Part shown: positions 7,728 through 15,688 of the stretch, in pieces
Numbering within the stretch: the first letter of the stretch is position 1
How the letters are laid out: each line of letters starts with the position of its first letter
Assembly: GCA_002753185.1 (NCBI GenBank)
Contig: PDZX01000044.1
Span: 1 to 34,758, forward strand
From: Magnetococcales bacterium WMHbin3
GTDB taxonomy: Bacteria; Pseudomonadota; Magnetococcia; Magnetococcales; Magnetaquicoccaceae
Direction of reading: 5' to 3'
Length of the DNA: 34,758 bases
Translations under genes and position numbers: made by a program
Notes under the pieces: generated by a model
What the model saw: only the letters and a program-made list of their open reading frames with translations
The model's database searches: none
Told to the model about the DNA's origin: nothing

Positions 7728-7905
7728 GGGGCCGGTCTCCGGGCTTGCGCGTTGGTTCCTTGTCGCGAGGAACCAGGGTCCACCGCCTTCCCGGCTGCAT
7801 GCGAGCCAGTGGCATTGTGGTGGACTTTGAACACGCCTACCGTTGCGGGGGCAGCACCGGAATTGCCAACGCGCGGCTGGCTGACCGGATTTCCCGTTTT
7901 CGTTC
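7728..7905 (-). ncRNA. cobalamin (B12) riboswitch
   Basis: Read on the minus strand the region contains the conserved cobalamin aptamer blocks in order: GGGAAATCCGG near 7880-7894, GCTGCCCCCGCAAC within 7842-7855, GCCACTGG at 7806-7813, GGGAAGG near 7786-7793, and the B12 box AGCCCGGAGACCGGC at 7731-7745. A GGTTCCT/AGGAACC stem fills the variable region before the B12 box. It precedes cbiM-like and bluB genes, the expected targets. The 190 bp between aptamer and start codon contain GC-rich hairpins (around 7569-7602) with no clear T-run, which suggests control of translation rather than termination. Confidence 0.92.
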
Positions 7906-7950
7906 CAGAGCCGTGAGGCTGCTGGAACCACCCCAAGGAGGGGTGTCTGG

Positions 7951-7980
7951 ATGCTATGCCGGAAAAGGCGCGCTTGTCAA
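7951..7980 (-). promoter_or_regulatory. predicted promoter of the riboswitch transcript
   Basis: On the minus strand TTGACA (7975-7980) is followed after 18 bp by TAGCAT (7951-7956). The start of transcription would fall about 40 bp before the aptamer. Just inside the transcript, GTTCCAG and CTGGAAC (7902-7908 and 7922-7928) can form a hairpin. Confidence 0.5.
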
Positions 7981-8003
7981 GTCATTGCCGTGCGATTTAT
8001 AAT
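7974..8003 (+). promoter_or_regulatory. predicted promoter of the first Rpn-type gene, overlapping the divergent one
   Basis: TTGTCA (7974-7979) is followed after 18 bp by a perfect TATAAT (7998-8003), 57 bp before the nuclease start codon. Its -35 shares five bases with the -35 of the opposite riboswitch promoter, so two polymerases could hardly bind at once. Confidence 0.5.
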
Positions 8004-8060
8004 GGTTTTGTCGGGAGATGGCCGTTCCTGACGCACTGCTGCGGGCAAGGAGCATTCATC

Positions 8061-9014
8061 ATGACCGGACGCCGTCTCATCACGTTTGACTGGGCTTTGA
8101 AACGGCTGTTGCGCAGCAAGGCCAATTTCGATGTCCTGGAAGGCTTTTTGAGCGAATTGTTGGAGACGGATATCCAAATCGTCGAGATTCTGGAGAGCGA
8201 AAGCAATCGGGAAGAGGCGCTCGACAAATACAACCGCGTGGACATGAAGGTCAGGAACAGCCAGAATGAGCTGATCCTGATCGAGTTGCAATACGAGCGG
8301 CAGCACGATTATCTGCAACGGCTGCTGTTCGGGATCGCCAAGACGATTACCGAGCATGTGGATGGGGGAGCGGCTTATTCCAAAGTGCCCAAGGTGATTT
8401 CCATCCGTATCCTGCATTTTGATATCGGCCAGGGCGAGGATTATATCTACCATGGCACGACCACCTTCAAGGGGATGCACACGCATGACGAACTGCTGTT
8501 GAGCGCCGCTCAGAAGCAGATGTTTCGTCAACAAACCGTGCGGGAGATCTTCCCGGAAATCTACCTGATCCGCGTCAACCGTTTCGATGAAGTGGCCCGC
8601 AACTCCCTGGACGAGTGGGTCTATTTTCTGAAGACCGGTGAGATCCGCGAGGAGTTCTCGGCCAGAGGGATCAAAAAAGCCAAGGAGGTTTTGGACCTCC
8701 TGCAACTGCCGGAAGCGGAGCGCCGGGCTTACGAACGTTATCAGGAGGATCTGCATTTTCAGGCCAGCATGGTGGAATCGACCTGGGGCGCGGGAATGCT
8801 GGAGGGGGAAAGAAAAGGCAGGCGGGAGGGCAGGCGGGAGGGCGCGACCGACCTCCTGACCCGTCAACTCCAATGCCGTTTTGGCCCGCTGCCCGATTGG
8901 GCCTCCGCCAGAATCGCCGGGGCCGATTCCTCCTGTCTGGAGCGATGGAGCCTGGCGATCCTTTCCGCCGCCTCCCTGGAGGCGCTTCTTGCCGATCAGA
9001 ATCAGGGGCAATAG
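8061..9014 (+). CDS. Rpn-family recombination-promoting nuclease / PD-(D/E)XK transposase-like protein, copy 1
   Basis: A 317-residue protein starting MTGRR; AAGGAG lies eight bases before the ATG at 8061. The N-terminal two thirds have the Rpn/PDDEXK_2 pattern: FDWALKRLLRSKANFDVLEGFL, then the catalytic Asp in RVDMKVRN and the ExQ element in LILIELQYE. Near residue 255 a charged tail repeats GRREG, followed by a DUF4351-like segment. Related proteins (RpnA-E of E. coli) are Mg-dependent DNA endonucleases that promote RecA-independent recombination. A close paralog lies at 32424-33350 and the two share upstream bases. No terminal inverted repeats are visible, so it is not part of a complete insertion sequence here. 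Confidence 0.85.
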   Translation: MTGRRLITFDWALKRLLRSKANFDVLEGFLSELLETDIQIVEILESESNREEALDKYNRVDMKVRNSQNELILIELQYERQHDYLQRLLFGIAKTITEHVDGGAAYSKVPKVISIRILHFDIGQGEDYIYHGTTTFKGMHTHDELLLSAAQKQMFRQQTVREIFPEIYLIRVNRFDEVARNSLDEWVYFLKTGEIREEFSARGIKKAKEVLDLLQLPEAERRAYERYQEDLHFQASMVESTWGAGMLEGERKGRREGRREGATDLLTRQLQCRFGPLPDWASARIAGADSSCLERWSLAILSAASLEALLADQNQGQ

Positions 9015-9073
9015 TGGATTGGAATGAATCCTGCATTAGGGTTCCGGACGACTGTTTTCACCGGAATCCGATC

Positions 9074-11188
9074 GTGAGCGCCCCATTGAGCATCTCCTGG
9101 TCAACCGTACCGCGTTGCATCCTCCGTCCTCTCTGTCAGGGCGCGTGCGCCCTTGTCCTGCTGGCAGGCTGTTCCTTGATGGTTCCGGCCATCTCGCGGC
9201 AAGAACAGGCACGCCTGGCCGAGCGGGATCAGGAGGAACTGTTCGTTGGCCAGCAGGCGCTGTCCGGTCCCTTGACGCTCCACGAGGCGATGGCGCGCGC
9301 CATCCGTTACAACCTGGATCTGCGCCTCAAGCGCATGGAAGAGGTCCTGGCCAAGGGCCAGGAGGATGTCGCCAGACTCGACATGCTCCCCCGTTTGACA
9401 CTGGCCGCCGGCTACTCCGACCGTGCGCCGGATACCTCGTCGGTGAGTCGTTCGATGGCCACCGGTCAGGTCTCCAGCGAGCCGACCGTCTCCCGCAACT
9501 CCACCAGCACTACCGGCGACCTGACCATGAGCTGGAATCTGCTGGATTTCGGCATGAGCTATTTCCAGTCCCGCCAGGAGGGGAACAAGGCGCTGATTCA
9601 GGGGGAATATCGGCGCAAGGCGTTGCACAATCTCCTCAAGGATGTCCGTTTCGCCTACTGGAAGGCCGCCGCCGCCCAGTGGCTGGAGCGGGAAGTGGCG
9701 GTGATCCTGAAATCCTCCGATGAGGCCCTCGCCATCGCGCGCAAGGTGGAAAGCGAGAATTTGCGTTCCCCGGTGCATGCCTTGCAATTCCAGCTCGGCC
9801 TGCTGGAGATCGTGCGCCAATTGGAAAAATCCCGCGCGGATCTGGCCATCGCCAAGGAAGAGTTGGCGGCCCTCATCAACCTGGAACCTGGGGTCGCCTA
9901 TCAACTGGCCGACGATGCCGCCGCCATGGAACGCCTGCCGGAACTGGGCGTGCCGGTGACGGAACTGGAACGCCTGGCCCTCTCCTCGCGTCCGGAACTG
10001 CGCATCGAACACTATCAGGCCCGCATCGAGACCGACGAAACCCGCAAGGCGATCGCGCGGCTCTTTCCCGGCCTGGAGTTCGCGGTGTCGGAGAGCTACG
10101 ACGACAACGCCTTTCTGGTCTATCAGCACTGGGCGCAGGCCGGCGCCCGCCTGAGCTGGAATCTGGTGCGCGTCATGACCAGGGGATCCCAGATGGATCT
10201 GGCGTCGCGGCGGGAGAATGTGGTGCAGATTCGGCGGCTGGTGTTGCACATGGCCGTCCTGAGTCAGACCCGCATCGCCTGGCACGAGTACCTGGCCGCC
10301 CGCGAGAACGTGCAACGGCTGCGCACGGAGGGCGATACCCGTCGTCGCTTGCAGGAACATACCGCCAATCGCGGCGAGTTGGGGATGGACAGCCAGTTGA
10401 GCTATGTCCACAACGTGGCCGCCGCCGCGCTGGGCCGGGTGCAGCAATACGAGGCCTTCGCCCGTTATCAGAGTGCTCTGGGCCGTCTGTTCACCTCGAT
10501 CGGTCTGGATCCCCTGAGCGATGAGGAACCGGGCAAGGAGAGTGTGGCGCGCTTGACCCGCCGTCTGCGGGAGCACGATACCCTTTGGGGGGAACGTTTT
10601 TTCCGCTCCGAGTCGCCGAACCGGCTGGTCACCCCGGTGGCCATGGCCCCCTTGCCGTTCGAGGAGTTGTTCCCCGTGCCCGGCAAGGGCGTTGCCGCCC
10701 CCCCGGAGCTGCCTGCCGCGCCGGTCCAGGTGGTCGCAGAGCCGCCACCCGCCCAACCGGAGAAAAAAGCGGAGCCGCCTGCCGTCCAAACCGAGGAAAA
10801 ACCGATGGCGTTGCCCCCCCGGCCTGTCGTGGGCGCTGCCCCCCTGGAGCACCCCTCCGCCCAGCCGGAGGAAAAACCGGAGGCTTCCGTCGCCCGGATG
10901 CCCCCTCCCACGCCAGCTTCCCCAGACATCCCGGAGACCGTCTTCCGTTACGCCGTCCAGGTGGCCTCCACCATGGATGGGGCTGGCGTCGATCCGCTGA
11001 TCGCCCATTTGCGCTCCAAGGGGTATCATCCGGTCGTCAATCAGGTTTCCGGCTCCGATGGACTGCATTATCAGATCTGGATCGGTCGTTATGCCGGAAA
11101 CTCCGAGGCCGAAACGGCCAGGGAGGAGTTTCAACGCAAGGAGGGGCAGCCCGCCTTCGTCCGGCCGATCGGGCGGTCTCGCAAGTAA
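9074..11188 (+). CDS. TolC-family outer-membrane efflux lipoprotein with C-terminal SPOR domain
   Basis: About 704 residues. A lipoprotein signal ending LLAGC is followed by two outer-membrane-efflux repeats (roughly residues 60-490) typical of TolC: long helices with PRLTLAAGYSDR-like strands and a second half with RPELRIEHYQARIE. A proline- and glutamate-rich linker with EEKP repeats (about 540-620) leads to a SPOR domain (about 625-700, RYAVQVAS to PAFVRPI). SPOR domains bind denuded peptidoglycan, so the channel may be tied to septal or remodelled wall. No clear ribosome site fixes the start; I chose the GTG at 9074 because it gives a compact lipoprotein signal. No inner-membrane or adaptor partner is adjacent. 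Confidence 0.8.
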   Translation: MSAPLSISWSTVPRCILRPLCQGACALVLLAGCSLMVPAISRQEQARLAERDQEELFVGQQALSGPLTLHEAMARAIRYNLDLRLKRMEEVLAKGQEDVARLDMLPRLTLAAGYSDRAPDTSSVSRSMATGQVSSEPTVSRNSTSTTGDLTMSWNLLDFGMSYFQSRQEGNKALIQGEYRRKALHNLLKDVRFAYWKAAAAQWLEREVAVILKSSDEALAIARKVESENLRSPVHALQFQLGLLEIVRQLEKSRADLAIAKEELAALINLEPGVAYQLADDAAAMERLPELGVPVTELERLALSSRPELRIEHYQARIETDETRKAIARLFPGLEFAVSESYDDNAFLVYQHWAQAGARLSWNLVRVMTRGSQMDLASRRENVVQIRRLVLHMAVLSQTRIAWHEYLAARENVQRLRTEGDTRRRLQEHTANRGELGMDSQLSYVHNVAAAALGRVQQYEAFARYQSALGRLFTSIGLDPLSDEEPGKESVARLTRRLREHDTLWGERFFRSESPNRLVTPVAMAPLPFEELFPVPGKGVAAPPELPAAPVQVVAEPPPAQPEKKAEPPAVQTEEKPMALPPRPVVGAAPLEHPSAQPEEKPEASVARMPPPTPASPDIPETVFRYAVQVASTMDGAGVDPLIAHLRSKGYHPVVNQVSGSDGLHYQIWIGRYAGNSEAETAREEFQRKEGQPAFVRPIGRSRK

Positions 11189-11213
11189 GCGAAAGGGTGT
11201 GATAGGAGCAGGA

Positions 11214-12704
11214 ATGAGCGACGCGTGCGGCGATGTTTTCTCGGTTGAGGGAATGCTGCGTCAAGCGTTGGAGCATTATCAGGCTGGTCGTCTGGAAGAC
11301 GTCGAACGTCTTTGCCGTTTGATGCAGGGTTGTGAGTCTGTACATCCTTTAAGTTATTTTTATCTGGCTTTGGTATGGCATGCGCGGGGACGGTCTGACG
11401 AGGAGGAGGTTTGCTATCGACAGGCCATCGCCATATGGCCGGAATTTGTGGAAGCTTTGAACAATTTAGGATTTTTATTGTGCGAACAGAATCGGTTGGA
11501 GGATGCGGAGGTTTGTAGTCGTCGTGTCTTGGAGATCCGGTCGGATTCGGTGGATGCTTGTGTTTGTCTGGGTGTCAATCTGCATATGCAGGGGCGTGAT
11601 TCTGAATCTGAAACATATTTTTGCAGGGCATTGGCAATAGATTCTAACTGTTTTGCCGCGTCACTTAATTTAGGTCATTTAAAGAAGTCGATTGATCTCT
11701 CTGTCGCGGAACAAATGTATAGTCAAGCGATTTCGATAAAACCGAATTCCTCTGAAGTATATTACCATCTTGGTGGTATATTGTTTTGTCAAGGTCGTTT
11801 TGAAGAGGCTGAGCAAGTCTATTTGCAGGCTGTGGGTTTTGATTTCGATGGGTGGGTAGGGCATATTCTGCGTGATCTTGCGATTGTTGCGTGGTTGCGG
11901 AATGAGAGAGACAAGGCGAGAATGATTGTCGAAAAGTTGGCGATGAATTGTGATTATTCTGATATGATATTTTTATGGGTAAGGCAATTAATTGAGTATT
12001 ATTATTCGTCGTCGGCGGTCATGACGGGTCTTGGTGAAAATTGTTCAAGAATTTATGTCGTCGGTGACTCTCATTGTCTCGCTGCTCATTCACATGAAAT
12101 AAATTTTTTAAATCGCTCTTTCGTTTTAAATTCATATTATGTGCGCGGGATTCGTATGTGGGATTTGGCGATGCCGGACAATAATGAAAAAAAGTTATAT
12201 GTATTGTCTGTTCTGAGTCGTTTGCCACCAAATGCCACCGTGATGTTCTTGATTGGCGAAATCGATTGCCGCCCGCATGGCGGGATGTTCAAAACCGCTC
12301 GGAAACAGGCAGGGGAGAGGCGTTTCTCCGACTGTTTGGAGGAAGTGATCCGTGGCACCGTATCCGGGTATTTGGCATGGATCTCTGAAGCGATCAATAG
12401 GTTTAATATTTTAAAAGTTATCGTTCATGGGGTTCATGCTACAATTTATACTCTTGCAATGCAGCGCGATAATCCTGAAAATGCAGATGACTTTTTGCAA
12501 TTTTTACAGCGAGTCAATCATCGATTGGAGCAAGATGTGTTGGCGCGCGGGTGGTGTTTTCTGGATGCTTATGCCGCTACCAAGACGGAGCAAGGGGTGA
12601 CCAATCGACGTTGGGACGTGGATGGGGTGCATCTGAAGCCGGAGTTCTACGATGAAGCCGGTTGCTGGATAAAAAGACCATATAGTATCCAGACGCGGCT
12701 CTGA
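11214..12704 (+). CDS. TPR-repeat protein with C-terminal SGNH/GDSL-like domain
   Basis: A 496-residue protein. Residues about 10-255 are tetratricopeptide repeats (for example FVEALNNLGFLLCEQNRLEDAE). The C-terminal half carries SGNH hydrolase-like blocks: GDSH at 284-287, GEIDCR at about 348-353 and DGVHL at about 470-474, the last fitting the catalytic Asp-x-x-His block. Such domains act as esterases or acyltransferases on glycans, but I cannot name a substrate. AGGAGCAGGA precedes the ATG, 25 bp after the TolC-SPOR gene. Base composition falls sharply in the middle of the gene (AT-rich, weak codon bias) compared with both neighbours, a sign of separate ancestry. It is cysteine-rich for a TPR protein. 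Confidence 0.78.
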   Translation: MSDACGDVFSVEGMLRQALEHYQAGRLEDVERLCRLMQGCESVHPLSYFYLALVWHARGRSDEEEVCYRQAIAIWPEFVEALNNLGFLLCEQNRLEDAEVCSRRVLEIRSDSVDACVCLGVNLHMQGRDSESETYFCRALAIDSNCFAASLNLGHLKKSIDLSVAEQMYSQAISIKPNSSEVYYHLGGILFCQGRFEEAEQVYLQAVGFDFDGWVGHILRDLAIVAWLRNERDKARMIVEKLAMNCDYSDMIFLWVRQLIEYYYSSSAVMTGLGENCSRIYVVGDSHCLAAHSHEINFLNRSFVLNSYYVRGIRMWDLAMPDNNEKKLYVLSVLSRLPPNATVMFLIGEIDCRPHGGMFKTARKQAGERRFSDCLEEVIRGTVSGYLAWISEAINRFNILKVIVHGVHATIYTLAMQRDNPENADDFLQFLQRVNHRLEQDVLARGWCFLDAYAATKTEQGVTNRRWDVDGVHLKPEFYDEAGCWIKRPYSIQTRL

Positions 12705-12729
12705 ATAGGCTGGAGGGTCAGGTAATGTC

Positions 12730-13176
12730 TCACCCCATCAACTCGGCCAGCGCCTCGTTCATCTTCTCCAGACGCTCGACGATGATCACCACCAAAAGCT
12801 TGGTGACCTTGAGCTGAAACGAACAGTCGAACTGTTCCATGGTGGTGCGGTCGATCTTGAAGACGTTCACATCGCCCTGGGCGATGACGCTCGCCATGCG
12901 TCGCCGGCCCCCCACCAGAAAGGCCGCCTCGCCGATGATGGCGCCTGCCTCCAGATAGGCGATGATGTTGTCTGGATAGTCGTCCTTGCGCACATACGCC
13001 GATCCGGTCAGGATGACGAACAGGTCGGAGTCCCCCATGTCCCCTTCCTGGATGATCACATCGCCATCCTTGAATGCCTCGAAGAAATTGCCACGTTCGG
13101 CCAGGCGCTGTTTTTCCTGTTCGTTGAAGGCATCAAAAAATGGGATCCCTTCCATCATTTTGATAATCGATGTCAC
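12730..13176 (-). CDS. cyclic-nucleotide-binding domain protein (CAP_ED)
   Basis: A 148-residue protein consisting of one cyclic-nucleotide-binding domain: GDVIIQEGDMGDSDLFVILTG as strand-turn blocks around residues 37-58, and a phosphate-binding cassette IGEAAFLVGGRRRMASV around 80-96 in which GE and R occupy the expected ligand positions. There is no DNA-binding helix-turn-helix, so it is a sensor or adaptor rather than a CRP-type regulator. The start is a GTG at 13176 preceded by a G-run; an ATG six codons in is possible. It lies 30 bp after the FGE-fold gene and is the last gene of the fba-led group. Partner protein unknown. Confidence 0.83.
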   Translation of the reverse strand: MTSIIKMMEGIPFFDAFNEQEKQRLAERGNFFEAFKDGDVIIQEGDMGDSDLFVILTGSAYVRKDDYPDNIIAYLEAGAIIGEAAFLVGGRRRMASVIAQGDVNVFKIDRTTMEQFDCSFQLKVTKLLVVIIVERLEKMNEALAELMG

Positions 13177-13206
13177 TCTCGTCCCCCCCTGTGGGTCATG
13201 CGGTCA

Positions 13207-14103
13207 TCAGAATGGCAGCGTCTTGAGATCGGCGGGACGCATTTTCGGTTTCTTTTCCGCGCCTCGCGGCGATGCCGCCAGCCGCAGGCCGAGATCGTCC
13301 TGGCGGGAGGTGCTCGACTCGAAACCCCGATTGGCGCAGCGCAAGACGGCGGGGGCATCCTTCCAGCCTCCCCCGCGCACGGCGTAAAAGGCCTCTCCCT
13401 CGCCGCGTTTTTCCCGGCCATCCCCGGCCTCCTCGATCGCGGGAAGATAGCGGTCCTGAGTCCACTCCCGGACATTGCCGCTCATGTCCCGCAAACCCAG
13501 CCGGTTGGCCACCCGCGTCCCCACCTCGCGGGTGGAGCCGTTGCTGTTGGCCGCATGCCAGGCGATGCGTCCCGGTTGCGTGGCCCCCGGATAGACCGTG
13601 CGGCCTCCACGCTGGCGACAGGCGAACTCCCACTCTGCCTCGGTGGGCAGGCGAAAGCGGACATTGGATGCGGCGCGCGCGTTGAGGGTTTCGAGAAATT
13701 CGTTCACATCCTCCCAGGAGACCGTCTCCACGGGAAAGCCGTCGCCTTTGCGGAATTTGGCCGGGTTGTTGTGCATCACGCGCCGCCACTGGCCCTGGGT
13801 GACCTCGGTCTCCCCCAGCCAGAAGTCGTTGACGCACCGCTGCGCCATCGGCCCTTCGTCCGTCTCGCGATCTGCGGCGCGGGGCGGAGAACCCATGTCG
13901 AAGCAGCCACCCGGAATCCACAACAGATTCGCCTGGCTGACCGGATCGCGCCAATGGTTGCCGGGCTTGACGTTCTGGACCTCGCCGGAAGAGGTCCGCT
14001 CGCTGCCCAGAGGCTCCCAGTCGTTGATCAGGTAGGCCCATGCCGGGGTGACCGGCGCGATGCCGAGCAGGAGCGTCGCGACCAGGGCGAGCAGGGATTT
14101 CAT
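13207..14103 (-). CDS. formylglycine-generating-enzyme (SUMF1) fold protein, probably not an active FGE
   Basis: A 298-residue exported protein: signal peptide to about residue 23, then a SUMF1/FGE-sulfatase domain with IPGGCFDMGS, the NDFWLGETEVTQGQW block, FRLPTEAEWEFACR, GLRDMSGNVREW and RGGGW. True FGEs have a CX4C copper-binding pair shortly after the RGGSF motif; here that stretch contains no pair, only the Cys of LRCANR, which aligns to the Ser of LRSAYR in the non-FGE members. It is therefore more likely a binding or scaffold protein, or an enzyme of another chemistry. No sulfatase is in the window. Its ATG overlaps the stop of the caspase-fold gene (ATGA). Confidence 0.85.
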   Translation of the reverse strand: MKSLLALVATLLLGIAPVTPAWAYLINDWEPLGSERTSSGEVQNVKPGNHWRDPVSQANLLWIPGGCFDMGSPPRAADRETDEGPMAQRCVNDFWLGETEVTQGQWRRVMHNNPAKFRKGDGFPVETVSWEDVNEFLETLNARAASNVRFRLPTEAEWEFACRQRGGRTVYPGATQPGRIAWHAANSNGSTREVGTRVANRLGLRDMSGNVREWTQDRYLPAIEEAGDGREKRGEGEAFYAVRGGGWKDAPAVLRCANRGFESSTSRQDDLGLRLAASPRGAEKKPKMRPADLKTLPF

Positions 14104-15683
14104 TGTTCACCTCCCGTGCGGGTCAGTCGCATCCCGGTGGGCACGGAAAAGAGGGGATCGGAGGGCGGGTCGTGATGGGCCAGGGCGGTCTTGAGAAAGG
14201 CGAACAGTTCGGCAAGATCGACCCAGCCATCCTTGCTTGCGCCGGTCACGCCGTCCGCGTTGCCCAGCAACCCGTCGAGCAGGTGCCAGGTGAAGGCGCC
14301 CTGCTGTCCAGGGCCATGCGTGGCCGCTTCCTTTTGCCACGCGGCCACGGCCATGGGCTTGCCACCGGTGGTCAATCCCGGTTCCGGGGGGTTGGCCGGG
14401 GTCTTGTCGCTGATCGAGCAGCCAGGGGTGTTGTTGAAACAGACATCCAACAGGATCGCCACCTCCTTGTTGGGCAGCCGCGCCAGGGCCGATTTGAGCC
14501 ATTTCAACGAAATGGCATGATCGGCGTCCAACTGGGGCAAGCGTGCGTCGGCGGGCAGCAGCAGACCGTCGCCGCCATCGGGCGTCGCCTGGCCGAGACC
14601 GGAAAAGTAAAACAAAAGCATGGCGTTCGGATTCAGCTCCCCCTGACGGATCAGCCATTCCAGATCGCTTTTCAGGGTGCGGGCATCGGCGGCGGCGTTG
14701 ACGCGCAGGCGGGTGTGGTCCACGTCTTCCTTGAACACGCCGCGTCGGGTGAGCAGGCGATGCAGGTTGCCGGCGTCCCGGTCGGCGTAGTGGCGCGCCC
14801 GGATGCGATGATAATGGCTGATCCCCGCCACCACGGCATAGGCGTCCGGCCGTTTCCGCCAATCGGCCAGGACCGGCAGGGAGGCGATCCGGTCGTCGAG
14901 CATCGCGTTCCGGTTGTCGATGTCGCCGGTTTTGGGCCACGCCTCGTGGGGCAGGGGACGGGGAAACGGAATCTCGGCGTCCGGATCAGCGAAGGCCTGC
15001 ACCAGTTGATCCTTGGTGCGCATGAAGAGCGTCTCCGCAGGGTATTCCTTGATCAGCAGGTTGATCGACTGGCGCAGGGCATCCATCCCATCGCCGCGCC
15101 GGAACTGCCGCCACAAGGTCTCCATCACGAACTCCGCGGCCATTTGTCGCCAGCGCTCCACCCGATCCCCGCCCAGGCCGGCGCCCGGTTCCTCCTTTTC
15201 CTGTTCACGCATGCGCATGATCCAGTCGTAGGCTTCCAGGTATTGCCCCTTGCGCAACAGGGCGAAAATTTTGGTGTGGGCCATGGCCAGATTGCCGGGA
15301 TGCTTGACGAACCCTTCCGAGGCGAGTTGCAGCGCCTTTTTGTCGTCGCCCGTCTCGAACTTCAGCCAGGCCAGATTGGCCTGGGTCTTGGCGTGATCCG
15401 GAAAGGTTTCCAGCAGCGTGGTCCAGGTCTTCATGGCCGCGTTTTTGTCGCCGGTTCGGTATTGCGCCAGTCCCAGGTTGAATCCGATCGCCACGTCCGT
15501 CTTGCAGATTTCGTATGCCTTGTGGAGTGCCTTCAGGGCATCCTCTGGCTTGGCGTCCAGCAGGGCGATGGCCTTGATGGCGATTTCGTCGGCAACGACG
15601 CAGGGATTGGACTGGGAGGCCCAGGCCACCGGGGCGGCGGCCAGCCATAATGCCAGGATCGGAAGGATGGGCAGCGTTGGCAA
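14100..15683 (-). CDS. exported TPR plus caspase-fold (peptidase C14) protein with the catalytic His replaced
   Basis: About 527 residues. A signal peptide (ILALWLAAAPVAWA) precedes TPR-like repeats (about 30-150), a helical linker, and a C14 caspase-like domain (about 280-510) with YAVVAGISHYH, a long helix, LLFYFSG and ILLDVCFNN. In active members the FYFSG strand continues HG; here it reads FSGLG, so the catalytic His is Leu (codon 14595-14597). The catalytic Cys is kept (codon 14439-14441). It is probably a pseudoprotease. The start is a TTG: the one at 15692 abuts GAGGA with no spacing, so I prefer the TTG at 15683, nine bases from GAGGA. It begins at the end of fba and overlaps the FGE-fold gene by 4 bp. 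Confidence 0.82.
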   Translation of the reverse strand: MPTLPILPILALWLAAAPVAWASQSNPCVVADEIAIKAIALLDAKPEDALKALHKAYEICKTDVAIGFNLGLAQYRTGDKNAAMKTWTTLLETFPDHAKTQANLAWLKFETGDDKKALQLASEGFVKHPGNLAMAHTKIFALLRKGQYLEAYDWIMRMREQEKEEPGAGLGGDRVERWRQMAAEFVMETLWRQFRRGDGMDALRQSINLLIKEYPAETLFMRTKDQLVQAFADPDAEIPFPRPLPHEAWPKTGDIDNRNAMLDDRIASLPVLADWRKRPDAYAVVAGISHYHRIRARHYADRDAGNLHRLLTRRGVFKEDVDHTRLRVNAAADARTLKSDLEWLIRQGELNPNAMLLFYFSGLGQATPDGGDGLLLPADARLPQLDADHAISLKWLKSALARLPNKEVAILLDVCFNNTPGCSISDKTPANPPEPGLTTGGKPMAVAAWQKEAATHGPGQQGAFTWHLLDGLLGNADGVTGASKDGWVDLAELFAFLKTALAHHDPPSDPLFSVPTGMRLTRTGGEQ

Positions 15684-15688
15684 GGGGA

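Noticed and set aside
7902..7928. GTTCCAG/CTGGAAC hairpin as a terminator
   Set aside because: No T-run follows on either strand and it lies between promoter and aptamer; it is more likely a peripheral stem of the riboswitch leader.
8061..9014. Complete insertion sequence around the Rpn-type gene
   Set aside because: No terminal inverted repeats or target duplications could be found by eye around either copy.
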